Source: Methanobacterium sp. PtaU1.Bin242 (lineage in GTDB: Archaea; Methanobacteriota; Methanobacteria; Methanobacteriales; Methanobacteriaceae). From it: a DNA stretch of 7,757 bases. Below the pieces are notes generated by a model, which had not been told where the DNA came from, ran no database searches, and saw only the letters and a program-made list of their open reading frames with translations. The position numbers were made by a program, and so were the translations under genes. Positions 1 to 5,606 of this stretch are shown piece by piece (position 1 is the stretch's first letter; every line of letters begins with the position of its first letter). Where the stretch lies: positions 1 through 7,757 of the forward strand of contig MVQZ01000216.1 in NCBI GenBank assembly GCA_002067565.1, written 5' to 3'.

Positions 1-52
1 AAGACTCTCTATCAGATTTTTTTAGATTTTTAATTTCTCTCTCCAGGTTCAT
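1..52 (-). CDS. Possible N-terminal fragment of a gene cut by the left window edge
   Basis: Reading leftward from an ATG at 52, the frame is open to the window edge and gives 17 residues, MNLEREIKNLKKSDRES, a charged, helix-prone start. No good ribosome binding site lies just upstream; a GGTGG is about 20 bases away, too far. An AT-rich box at 77-84 is centred about 28 bases before the ATG, the usual distance from an archaeal TATA box to the transcription start, so the mRNA could be leaderless. The opposite strand also has short open frames here. The function cannot be told from 17 residues, and the call depends on the frame staying open beyond the window. Confidence 0.35.
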   Translation of the reverse strand, partial: MNLEREIKNLKKSDRES

Positions 53-76
53 TATGGAAGGCAAAAATACCACCGA

Positions 77-84
77 TAAATATG
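77..84 (-). promoter_or_regulatory. Candidate TATA box for the left-edge gene
   Basis: On the minus strand the bases read ATATTTAT, centred about 28 bases upstream of the ATG at 52. This spacing would start the transcript at or next to the start codon. The surrounding DNA is AT-rich, so chance matches are common. Confidence 0.25.
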
Positions 85-121
85 CGAATTACTGAATTTT
101 CCCAATTTTCCGAGTTATTAT

Positions 122-145
122 AGATTATTTTTATATAAAAAATCT
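122..145. repeat. Palindromic T/A-rich element in the gap between two minus-strand genes
   Basis: The core at 128-141, TTTTTATATAAAAA, is a perfect 14-base palindrome, flanked by AGAT (122-125) and ATCT (142-145). On the minus strand a run of six T follows about 120 bases after the DUF429 stop, so it could act as a U-tract terminator. It also looks like a strong TATA box in either direction. The rest of the 53-264 gap shows only a 12-base palindrome, TAAATATATTTA, at 204-215 and no convincing gene. Confidence 0.3.
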
Positions 146-264
146 AATAAAGGTTCCCATTTAAAATTAATGGTTAACAAGCTCTTAGATGGTTACTTAG
201 AAATAAATATATTTAGAAGTTCTCTAATACATAAGGGCTGATTAATGTTCTGCCAATATTATAC

Positions 265-831
265 TTAAGCAATTTTTTTAGCAATTATGATGGTACCTTC
301 TTCAGGATGGCCTAATTCTATATAACAATCTTTGATAAATAAGAATCCGGTTAAAGCAGCAACAGCAGCATCTAACTCATGCTCAGTAGTATTGGTTGGC
401 ATTTCAAAAAGCCTTGCCAGATCATGCTCCAGATCATCCATCTTTAACATTTTCTGACTGGTCCTTGGGTGGGTTTCTATAACCTTATAATCCTTCCTCA
501 ATTCTCGGGCAAGGGTAATCCCTCTCATGGTAAGCATCTTCATCCCCTGAAAGGTCAGAGGCAGAACCCGGCCATAGGGACGTATATCTCGTTCCGCCTG
601 ACGGAAATGGCCGCCAACAGAACATTTGCAATCTTTTTCCAGGCAGCATCGACCTTTGGGAAGTGATAGTGGAGCGTCTATGGCAACTAATGATGGTTTG
701 GTTAATTTTATTTCATTTAAGATGTCATCATTTTTATAAAGAGTTTTTAAAATCAGTTTATGTCCATTTAAAATGCAGATCCCACTGGGATTTTCCTCCC
801 TGCCTGATAAGTCGATGCCTATTATTTTCAT
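265..831 (-). CDS. DUF429 family protein (predicted RNase H-like fold nuclease)
   Basis: This protein of 188 residues fits the DUF429 family, which is predicted to have an RNase H-like fold; its substrate is not known. Visible family features are the opening MKIIGIDLSG with Asp7, the IDAPLSLP block with Asp52, the block RPYGRVLPLTFQGMK at about 84-98, the IETHPRTS motif with Glu119, and ELDAAVAALTG with Asp154. The acidic residues could form the metal site expected of the fold. Four cysteines at 62, 63, 68 and 70 (RCCLEKDCKC) could bind a metal. The frame extends two codons further to a TTG at 837, but the ATG at 831 matches the usual start of the family. The gene is divergent from the 962 gene. 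There is no ribosome binding site, and a TATA-like box about 31 bases upstream suggests an almost leaderless mRNA. The family call is confident; nuclease activity is only predicted. Confidence 0.87.
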   Translation of the reverse strand: MKIIGIDLSGREENPSGICILNGHKLILKTLYKNDDILNEIKLTKPSLVAIDAPLSLPKGRCCLEKDCKCSVGGHFRQAERDIRPYGRVLPLTFQGMKMLTMRGITLARELRKDYKVIETHPRTSQKMLKMDDLEHDLARLFEMPTNTTEHELDAAVAALTGFLFIKDCYIELGHPEEGTIIIAKKIA

Positions 832-857
832 AAACAAATTTTTTGTTTTCTAACAAT

Positions 858-867
858 TTTAATATAG
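858..867 (-). promoter_or_regulatory. Candidate TATA box for the DUF429 gene
   Basis: The minus strand reads CTATATTAAA here, centred about 31 bases before the ATG at 831. Transcription would start roughly at 835-838, leaving a leader of only a few bases, which agrees with the absence of a Shine-Dalgarno sequence. A second AT-rich box lies at 892-900, also upstream. Confidence 0.4.
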
Positions 868-892
868 AGTATGAATTTAATCGTAACATTTA

Positions 893-900
893 TTATAAAT
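893..900 (+). promoter_or_regulatory. Candidate TATA box for the 962 gene
   Basis: TTATAAAT lies about 65 bases before the ATG at 962, which would give a transcription start near 923 and a leader of about 40 bases that carries the ribosome binding site. The region is AT-rich and the same box could be read on the other strand, so this is only a candidate. Confidence 0.35.
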
Positions 901-948
901 AATACTGGTTAATCTATTATTATGAAGTAATTCTAAATTTTCTAAATT

Positions 949-953
949 AGGGG
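949..953 (+). promoter_or_regulatory. Ribosome binding site of the 962 gene
   Basis: AGGGG sits 8 bases before the ATG at 962. It supports that start codon and contrasts with the divergent DUF429 gene, which lacks such a site. Confidence 0.5.
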
Positions 954-961
954 AAAATAAA

Positions 962-1516
962 ATGTTTAAGAAGCTTTTAGGCTGGCTTAAGAAGGATAAT
1001 GGCATATATGCAGTGGAAGGGATTCCAATGGAGGATATTGTAGATAGTGTAAAAAGAGCAATAGCCCAAAAACAGATAGATATGAGGGAATCTCAGATCA
1101 GAATTAAAAAGATAGATCTAAGTTTGAAAACCATGGCCACAGTAGATACTGGTGCTGAGGTAAATTTACAAGTTCCTATATGGGGTAAAATAGAATTAGG
1201 TTCTAAAATATCTGAAAAATCCCTGCAAAACACCAGTTTGACCTTGAAAATTCCTGAGTTTGATTATATGGATAAGGGATTTAATCTGGAGGAAATGGAT
1301 AAAACAATAGTTGGGAGTATTTCAAGTATAATTGGAGGTGTAAAGGCAGCCAGTAATGCAGATAATTCACCGTTGTTAGAAATGGAAAACGCCACTGCTG
1401 AGTTTAATTTTATTTTATCGGGTGATTCGAAGATATCTATGGTAATAGAGAGTGGGTTTAAATCTGAATTAACTAATAACCTTAAAATTACCTTCCAAAA
1501 AGTGAATTCGGTTTAA
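962..1516 (+). CDS. Hypothetical protein, possibly Trypco2-like (trypsin-co-occurring domain)
   Basis: This 184-residue protein is not one I recognise firmly. It starts with a short basic amphipathic stretch, MFKKLLGWLKK, which could touch a membrane or a partner. There is no signal peptide or transmembrane helix. Residues 20-100 have the pattern of the Trypco2 (trypsin-co-occurring) type: a helix led by IPMEDIVDSVKRAI, then alternating beta strands (IRIKKIDLSLK, GAEVNLQVPI, TSLTLKIPEF). Residues 142-182 hold another set of strands (ATAEFNFILSG, NNLKITFQKV) that may be a second similar half. A hydrophobic Gly/Ser segment, IVGSISSIIGGV, links them at 116-127. Trypco2 proteins are associated by gene neighbourhood with trypsin-like proteases in predicted conflict systems, but no protease is visible here. 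The coding strand is opposite to every neighbour, and the stop overlaps the MutS-like stop. The gene is clear; the family is a tentative reading by eye. Confidence 0.82.
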   Translation: MFKKLLGWLKKDNGIYAVEGIPMEDIVDSVKRAIAQKQIDMRESQIRIKKIDLSLKTMATVDTGAEVNLQVPIWGKIELGSKISEKSLQNTSLTLKIPEFDYMDKGFNLEEMDKTIVGSISSIIGGVKAASNADNSPLLEMENATAEFNFILSGDSKISMVIESGFKSELTNNLKITFQKVNSV

Positions 1517-3420
1517 AATTTCTCCAACATCTGACCATAAATTTCCTTCAGTTTACCATCAGATTTCTCATACATCCGTTTAAGTATCAATTCAGGGGTA
1601 CTTTTAGCAAAATAGTTCATCCGCGGTGTTCTATCCACTATAAGGTTGTAATTTTCGTCCAGTCCTTTGGCTTCGATACCATCCACCCGCACGTCACTGT
1701 ATTTCAGTATTTCCCGGGCCATATGAGTTACAATCACCGCATAGGAATCTGAATCCCTTACAAAATCCATAAAACTGGCAATGATTTTCACCGCGGCCTC
1801 CAGTTCGGTGATAGCCTCCAGTTCGTCCAGTAAAATTAATTTATCAGTTTCACGAGTCACAATTGGCATGAAAGTATCTAAAAAAGATTCAAACGCGCCT
1901 GCATCAAGAGAACGCTTCTTTGAGAAGAAATAAAGTTCATTTATTAACTGGACCCTTGCTTCCCGGGCACACACCGGCAGCCCCATATGAGTCATGATGG
2001 AGATTTGAGCCAGGGTCTCCAGTAGAGTGGTTTTACCTCCGCTGTTGGCTCCGGTGAGAAGCACCACATTATTCGGTGATTTTAGAGCATAATCAATTTT
2101 CTGCACATCTTCAGGGCTATTATGAACAAGATCCAGATGTAAACCATCATTAAAACAGAAACCCTCTCCAATCTGCGGGGGCTGCAGATGGTAATTATGG
2201 GCAAAACATCCCAGGGCAAATTCATAATCAAACAACAATATTTCTCTGATCTCTGCATCTACATTATCTTTAAGTTTAGAAAGTTCAAAAGCAGCTTTAA
2301 CTTTAGATTCAAAGGTTATAACATTCTTTTTTGATATTTCATGTCTTTTCACTCTTTCCAGTTCTTCTTCATCAACCTCAACGGGATATTTCTGGATGAA
2401 AGGGTCAAAAGAACAGCCTGTTTTTTCTTTAATCTCATCACGGGCTTTTTTAATAACTTCATCAAATATTTTCTGGATCTTACCGGGCATACCCTGATTT
2501 AAGAGGTCTAAAACTTCATCACCCTTAAGATCAACATTTTTGATGGATTGTTTAAGCTTTAAATCAGCTTTCTCTTTAGCAGTCTTCACAGCATCATCAA
2601 AGATGTTTTCATTAACTTTACTGGCTTCCAAGGAATCTAAAATATCTAAAACATCTCTAAGCCCAGATTTGCGTCCTAAAATTTCTTTTATTTTCAAAAC
2701 ATTATATATTAACTGATAATTTTCCCTAAAATAAGATAAAACAACATCCGGAACAATTTCAAAGTCTTGAGCATCGTTATTTACCATGGTAAGATTATAA
2801 GCGTCCTCTAACTCCATCATTCCTTCGCTGTATACATAAATGATTAATTCAAAATCAGCCAGATTTTCAATTTCTTCAATACTTATTATGGGAAGATAAC
2901 GATTCAGTCCCAAGTCAATTAGTCGGTGATAATCTTCCTTTGATTCTATTAGAATAGCCTGGGAAGGGTTATATTTTGGTTTAGGATTAACGGTGGAATT
3001 TAATTTTCTAAGCAAGCTTCTTATTTCATTAAGAGGAAGTTGACCAACAGTTTCCTTGGTTTTCATTACAAAATCAATATTTTCCCTAATAATCTTCTCA
3101 TCATGGGATGGGCTTAAAAGCATGATCCTGTTTTTACCATACTGGGTGCTGGCAAATTGAAGAATCTTCTCCAGTATATCATTATATATCCCGAAAGCGC
3201 GATCTGTCTTTAGAAACTCTTCTGTAGGGTTTCCTAAAACAACATTGACTATTTCAATGGCCTTTCGCTGGCTAACACCATCTATGCTGCTTATTCGATC
3301 CACTTCATAATCTTCAACCGCCTTTAAAAACTCTTCTTCCCCCCCAAAATGAGCCATTATCTTCTCAAAAAGACGATCTCCCACACCACGGATATCTCTG
3401 ATGTCCTGTTTATTTTTCAT
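1513..3420 (-). CDS. Archaeal MutS-related DNA-binding ATPase with N-terminal helix-hairpin-helix
   Basis: This 635-residue protein is an archaeal MutS-family ATPase, close to proteins annotated as MutS2-like. Residues 1-65 hold two helix-hairpin-helix-like segments (IRGVGDRLFEKI at 9-20 and IDGVSQRKAIEI at 46-57), a non-specific DNA-binding fold. Residues of about 240-400 are long charged helices matching the MutS lever and clamp region. The C-terminal ABC ATPase has a Walker A TGANSGGKTT (456-465), a signature region with GAFESFL (508-514), a Walker B LILLDE (528-533) and a switch histidine, His566, in VTHM. The mismatch-recognition N-terminal domain of true MutS is absent, as are the Smr and KOW domains of bacterial MutS2. 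After Walker B the usual bacterial DELGxGT is replaced by DELEAITE. A role in handling branched DNA or recombination intermediates is likely from the family but not shown. It follows the HEAT/TPR gene by 81 bases and overlaps the stop of the convergent 962 gene. Confidence 0.93.
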   Translation of the reverse strand: MKNKQDIRDIRGVGDRLFEKIMAHFGGEEEFLKAVEDYEVDRISSIDGVSQRKAIEIVNVVLGNPTEEFLKTDRAFGIYNDILEKILQFASTQYGKNRIMLLSPSHDEKIIRENIDFVMKTKETVGQLPLNEIRSLLRKLNSTVNPKPKYNPSQAILIESKEDYHRLIDLGLNRYLPIISIEEIENLADFELIIYVYSEGMMELEDAYNLTMVNNDAQDFEIVPDVVLSYFRENYQLIYNVLKIKEILGRKSGLRDVLDILDSLEASKVNENIFDDAVKTAKEKADLKLKQSIKNVDLKGDEVLDLLNQGMPGKIQKIFDEVIKKARDEIKEKTGCSFDPFIQKYPVEVDEEELERVKRHEISKKNVITFESKVKAAFELSKLKDNVDAEIREILLFDYEFALGCFAHNYHLQPPQIGEGFCFNDGLHLDLVHNSPEDVQKIDYALKSPNNVVLLTGANSGGKTTLLETLAQISIMTHMGLPVCAREARVQLINELYFFSKKRSLDAGAFESFLDTFMPIVTRETDKLILLDELEAITELEAAVKIIASFMDFVRDSDSYAVIVTHMAREILKYSDVRVDGIEAKGLDENYNLIVDRTPRMNYFAKSTPELILKRMYEKSDGKLKEIYGQMLEKF

Positions 3421-3423
3421 ATA

Positions 3424-3432
3424 TCATCCTCT
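3424..3432 (-). promoter_or_regulatory. Ribosome binding site of the MutS-related gene
   Basis: The minus strand reads AGAGGATGA just before the ATG at 3420, close to the archaeal Shine-Dalgarno sequence AGGAGGTGA. It sets the start codon. A weak TATA-like TTATTTTT at 3469-3476 could give this gene its own promoter. Confidence 0.6.
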
Positions 3433-3464
3433 TATACTTTTTCGGATTTATCTACATATGAGGT

Positions 3465-3489
3465 GTTAAAAATAACTAAAAGAGAGAGG
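3465..3489 (-). terminator. Pyrimidine- and U-rich tract after the HEAT/TPR gene
   Basis: About 13 bases past the stop of the HEAT/TPR gene, the minus-strand transcript would carry CCUCUCUCUUUUAGUUAUUUUU. Archaeal transcription often ends at U-rich tracts without a hairpin, so this may end or weaken read-through into the MutS-related gene. It overlaps the weak TATA candidate for that gene. Confidence 0.3.
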
Positions 3490-3501
3490 TTTGGTGTATG
3501 A

Positions 3502-5409
3502 TTACTGGTTGATCATCTGCATTATCTTGGAAATAGGAGATAGTGAATCTGATGATTCTTCTGCTATATCGCTGGAAGAGACGAGATCCATAAATTTTTC
3601 GAAATTATTCAGGTAATATTGATTATTTTGCAGGAATCGCCGGGTATAATTGCTTAAAACTTCCTTATCGCCGGGATGTAACTCCAGGGCTTTATCATAA
3701 CATATCTTTGCTTCTTTCAGTTTTCCCATTTCATATATAATAACACCAATATCAAGCCAAACCTCCTTGTATTCTGGATCTATTTTTAATACATGACTAT
3801 AACAACTAACAGCTTTTTGAGGCATGCCCAAGGTGTAGAATATTAGACCTTTATTTTTCCAGGCTTCAATATATTCAGGATGAACTGAAATGGATTTATC
3901 ATAATATTTTAAAGCTTCATCTGGTTTACCCAGGTCATAGAATAAATTTCCCAGATTACATAAAATTTGAGCTTTCTTTAAGGCTTTATCCTGGGCTACC
4001 TTTGATTCTATTAGGGGAATGGATTTGGAAACTGGTTCTTTATCCTTCAATATTTTGTTTTCGAATTCTTGTATTTCTTTTTGTTGGTGGATTTGTTGTA
4101 TTTGTTTTTCCAGGTGGGGGGTGTGTATTTTTTGTTTTTGTAATAGTTTTTTGAGGTTTTTAAGGTTTTGTGGTGTTTCTTGGGGGTAGTTTTTGATGTA
4201 GTTTTCCAGGTATTGTTGGATGGTTGTGGGTTGGTTTTCGAGTATTTTGTTTTCAAATTCCTGGTATTTTTGTTCTTCTATTTCTTCCTGGATAAGCCAT
4301 AAAATTTCCTCATCCTGGAATTTTATTCCTTTATAATCCAAAAGAACCTTCAACTTCTGCAGATCGGAAAATTGATAATCATACCTGGATTTAGGTACAA
4401 AGTTTTCTAAATAATCATATTTTGATTTACGCACAAACTTCTCAATTATATGATAATGACCTTTATCTTTCAGCTGTTTTTGACGATATTCAAAATCTTT
4501 ACTGGTTGGACTGATTTTTGAGCTTTCATCCAATTCATATCCTTTTTCTATGCTCTGTTTTCCCTCTTTTATCTCACTTTCCAATTTATGAGATGTACCT
4601 TTTTTGGATGGTTCATTCTCTATCAACTTTTCTTCATCTTTTACTTGGCTAAGGTCTGTTTTTGAATTCTCTGGATGTTTTTTTGGTGGTTTTTCCATTG
4701 GTTTTTTTGTTGTTTTTTCTAAAAGTTTTTTCTCTGGTTTTTCTATAAGTTTCTTGGCTGGTTTCTTTTGGGGTTTTTCTAGAGGTTTTTTTCCCATTCT
4801 CATTGGTGGTTTCTCTTTTAATCTTTCTGTGTGTTTTTCTTTTTGAGGTTCCCCATACTTATCCTGAGTTTTGCTGATGGTACTACCCATCATTTCAGAT
4901 GACTTTAGATCCTGAACACGGTTGATAGTAATGATAGCATCATCCTTAATCCCCGAGTCATTGCTTTGGAGATCTTTTAGTAAAGGTTTGATGGTTATTC
5001 TTCCCAGGGCGGTTATGGCTTCTTCTTTCACTCGTTTGTCCGGGTCTTGGAGGGTTTGGGTTAGTGGTTCTATGGCTTCTTTGGAGCCTATTTTTCCGAG
5101 TGCTTGTGCGGCTCGCCATCTTATTGCGATGTATTGGCTGTTTAGTGCGTTTATGAGTGGTGGTGTTGCTTGGGGGTCTCCTATTTTTCCGAGGGCGGTT
5201 ATGACTTCTTCTTTCACTCCTTTGTCCGGGTCTTGGAGGGTTTTAGTTAGTGGTTCTATGGCTTCTTTGGAGCCAATTTTCCCCAGTGCCCGTGCAGATT
5301 CCTGACGGATCTGTTCATCATCATCCTTTAAGGCTAGTATTAAACCTTTCACATCATTTTTCTCTTCCATTCTTTCTATTCTGGTTTTTAGAAGATCAAA
5401 CACCCTCAT
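3502..5409 (-). CDS. HEAT-repeat / Lys-Pro linker / TPR mosaic protein, function unknown
   Basis: This 635-residue protein has no signal peptide or membrane segment, so it is probably cytoplasmic. About five HEAT (PBS-lyase type) repeats fill residues 18-166, with the recurring ALGKIGSKEAIEPL. A disordered basic linker follows (about 186-285) with repeated EKP and KKP units at 198-245. Residues 324-347 hold a 12-residue tandem repeat (KFVRKSKYDY, then NFVPKSRYDY). Residues 349-454 hold a duplicated module of about 65 residues, each copy ending in EFENKIL. Three TPRs fill about 479-579 (for example GNLFYDLGKPDEALKYYDKS), followed by a Ser-rich tail. HEAT and TPR arrays bind proteins, so a scaffold or adaptor role is likely, but no partner is evident. 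No catalytic motif is seen. Codon use is uneven: residues of about 63-136 and 389-447 use mostly codons ending in A or C. The ATG at 5409 follows GGTGGG; a five-codon frame starting at 5423 ends on that ATG. Confidence 0.93.
   Translation of the reverse strand: MRVFDLLKTRIERMEEKNDVKGLILALKDDDEQIRQESARALGKIGSKEAIEPLTKTLQDPDKGVKEEVITALGKIGDPQATPPLINALNSQYIAIRWRAAQALGKIGSKEAIEPLTQTLQDPDKRVKEEAITALGRITIKPLLKDLQSNDSGIKDDAIITINRVQDLKSSEMMGSTISKTQDKYGEPQKEKHTERLKEKPPMRMGKKPLEKPQKKPAKKLIEKPEKKLLEKTTKKPMEKPPKKHPENSKTDLSQVKDEEKLIENEPSKKGTSHKLESEIKEGKQSIEKGYELDESSKISPTSKDFEYRQKQLKDKGHYHIIEKFVRKSKYDYLENFVPKSRYDYQFSDLQKLKVLLDYKGIKFQDEEILWLIQEEIEEQKYQEFENKILENQPTTIQQYLENYIKNYPQETPQNLKNLKKLLQKQKIHTPHLEKQIQQIHQQKEIQEFENKILKDKEPVSKSIPLIESKVAQDKALKKAQILCNLGNLFYDLGKPDEALKYYDKSISVHPEYIEAWKNKGLIFYTLGMPQKAVSCYSHVLKIDPEYKEVWLDIGVIIYEMGKLKEAKICYDKALELHPGDKEVLSNYTRRFLQNNQYYLNNFEKFMDLVSSSDIAEESSDSLSPISKIMQMINQ
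4048..4365 (-). repeat. Tandem duplication of a ~65-residue Gln/Lys-rich module
   Basis: Two copies lie in tandem in the HEAT/TPR protein. Copy one (residues 349-390) starts DLQKLKVLLDYKGI and copy two (415-454) starts NLKNLKKLLQKQKI; both end in QEFENKIL. At the DNA level the ends match well (for example ATTTTGTTTTC at 4054-4064 and again at 4244-4254), while the middle has diverged. I do not recognise the module as a named domain. Confidence 0.6.
4675..4818 (-). repeat. Low-complexity Lys/Pro/Glu linker repeats
   Basis: This stretch codes for residues 198-245 of the HEAT/TPR protein, built from degenerate eight-residue units of the form KKPxEKPx (KKPLEKPQ, KKLLEKTT, KKPMEKPP). It is very basic and should be a flexible linker between the HEAT array and the rest. 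The same bias produces a Phe/Ser/Gly-rich frame on the plus strand that is not a gene. Confidence 0.7.
5007..5302 (-). repeat. 186-bp period DNA repeat coding for two HEAT repeats per unit
   Basis: The segment starting at 5007 recurs 186 bases later at 5193 with few differences over roughly 95-110 bases, coding for the blocks GSKEAIEPLTKTLQDPDK (residues 46-63) and GSKEAIEPLTQTLQDPDK (108-125). The period equals 62 residues, two HEAT repeats. Identity this high at the DNA level points to recent duplication or gene conversion. Confidence 0.85.
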
Positions 5410-5412
5410 TTT

Positions 5413-5418
5413 CCCACC
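5413..5418 (-). promoter_or_regulatory. Ribosome binding site of the HEAT/TPR gene
   Basis: GGTGGG on the minus strand ends 3 bases before the ATG at 5409 and contains the GGTG core of the archaeal Shine-Dalgarno sequence, although the spacing is short. It is the main support for this start codon. Confidence 0.5.
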
Positions 5419-5444
5419 AGCATATTAATTTTTTTTGGGTAATT

Positions 5445-5461
5445 AATATTATACTAATATT
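5445..5461. promoter_or_regulatory. Perfect 7-base inverted repeat upstream of the HEAT/TPR gene
   Basis: AATATTA, a 3-base spacer TAC, then TAATATT, placed 36-52 bases before the start codon. If the TATA box is at 5483-5491 the repeat covers the expected transcription start, as an operator would. It also contains TATAATATTA on the minus strand, an alternative TATA box that would give a leader of about 15 bases. AT-rich DNA makes such repeats fairly common. Confidence 0.35.
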
Positions 5462-5482
5462 GAGATCTTTCAAGACATTTAA

Positions 5483-5491
5483 CTTTATAAA
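5483..5491 (-). promoter_or_regulatory. Candidate TATA box for the HEAT/TPR gene
   Basis: The minus strand reads TTTATAAAG, about 75-80 bases before the ATG at 5409, preceded by GTAGG. The expected transcription start is near 5460, giving a leader of about 50 bases with the ribosome binding site. The core TTTATAAA is palindromic and could serve the plus strand as well. Confidence 0.4.
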
Positions 5492-5507
5492 CCTACCTAT
5501 GTTAAAC

Positions 5508-5520
5508 TTTTTTTAAAAAA
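5508..5520. terminator. T7A6 tract, possible two-way U-tract terminator
   Basis: Seven T (5508-5514) followed by six A (5515-5520). Read from the U32 gene on the minus strand this gives UUUUUUAAAAAAA about 175 bases after the stop, the strongest U-run in the gap. It could end U32 transcription ahead of the HEAT/TPR promoter. Confidence 0.35.
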
Positions 5521-5539
5521 TATAAATTAAAGCAAATTA

Positions 5540-5602
5540 ATGAATGTTCCTGTACAAACTACTGATGAAGGGCATATCAAAACTGTGGAATTGTTAAATT
5601 AG
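5540..5602 (+). other. Small open frame of 20 codons in the gap, uncertain
   Basis: From an ATG at 5540 the frame codes for 20 residues beginning MNVPVQTTDEGH and ends at a TAG at 5600-5602. The amino-acid mix is unusually protein-like for AT-rich intergenic DNA, so it may be a tiny gene or a remnant of a lost one. There is no ribosome binding site, and no continuation is seen in other frames. The 30-bp repeats with T5 tracts follow directly. Confidence 0.15.
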
Positions 5603-5606
5603 ATTA

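Noticed and set aside
170..241. 23-codon plus-strand frame in the left gap (starts MVNKLLDGYLEI)
   Set aside because: A TATA-like TTTATATA lies about 35 bases upstream, so a leaderless mini-gene is conceivable, but length and context give no real support.
469..666. 65-codon plus-strand frame opposite the DUF429 gene
   Set aside because: The minus strand carries clear DUF429 motifs over the same bases.
4047..4256. 69-codon Lys/Thr/Asn-rich frame on the minus strand
   Set aside because: It is a shifted frame of the G-depleted island of the HEAT/TPR gene, opened by the A/C bias.
4604..4846. Phe/Ser/Gly-rich open frame on the plus strand
   Set aside because: It is the complement of the Lys/Pro linker of the HEAT/TPR gene; the low complexity removes stop codons. 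No ribosome binding site supports it.
4922..5305. 127-codon frame on the plus strand with internal repeats
   Set aside because: It is antisense to the HEAT repeats; its repeats mirror the 186-bp unit. The coding evidence lies on the minus strand.
1513..5409. Identical length (635 residues) of the MutS-like and HEAT/TPR proteins
   Set aside because: The sequences and domains are unrelated; the equal length is coincidence.
5406..5423. Five-codon frame (MLVGK) ending on the HEAT/TPR start codon
   Set aside because: The ATGA-type overlap could couple translation, but so short a frame without its own ribosome binding site is probably chance.
5250..5516. 88-codon plus-strand frame reaching into the gap
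   Set aside because: It starts antisense to the HEAT repeats and runs into the promoter region; its composition does not look like a protein.
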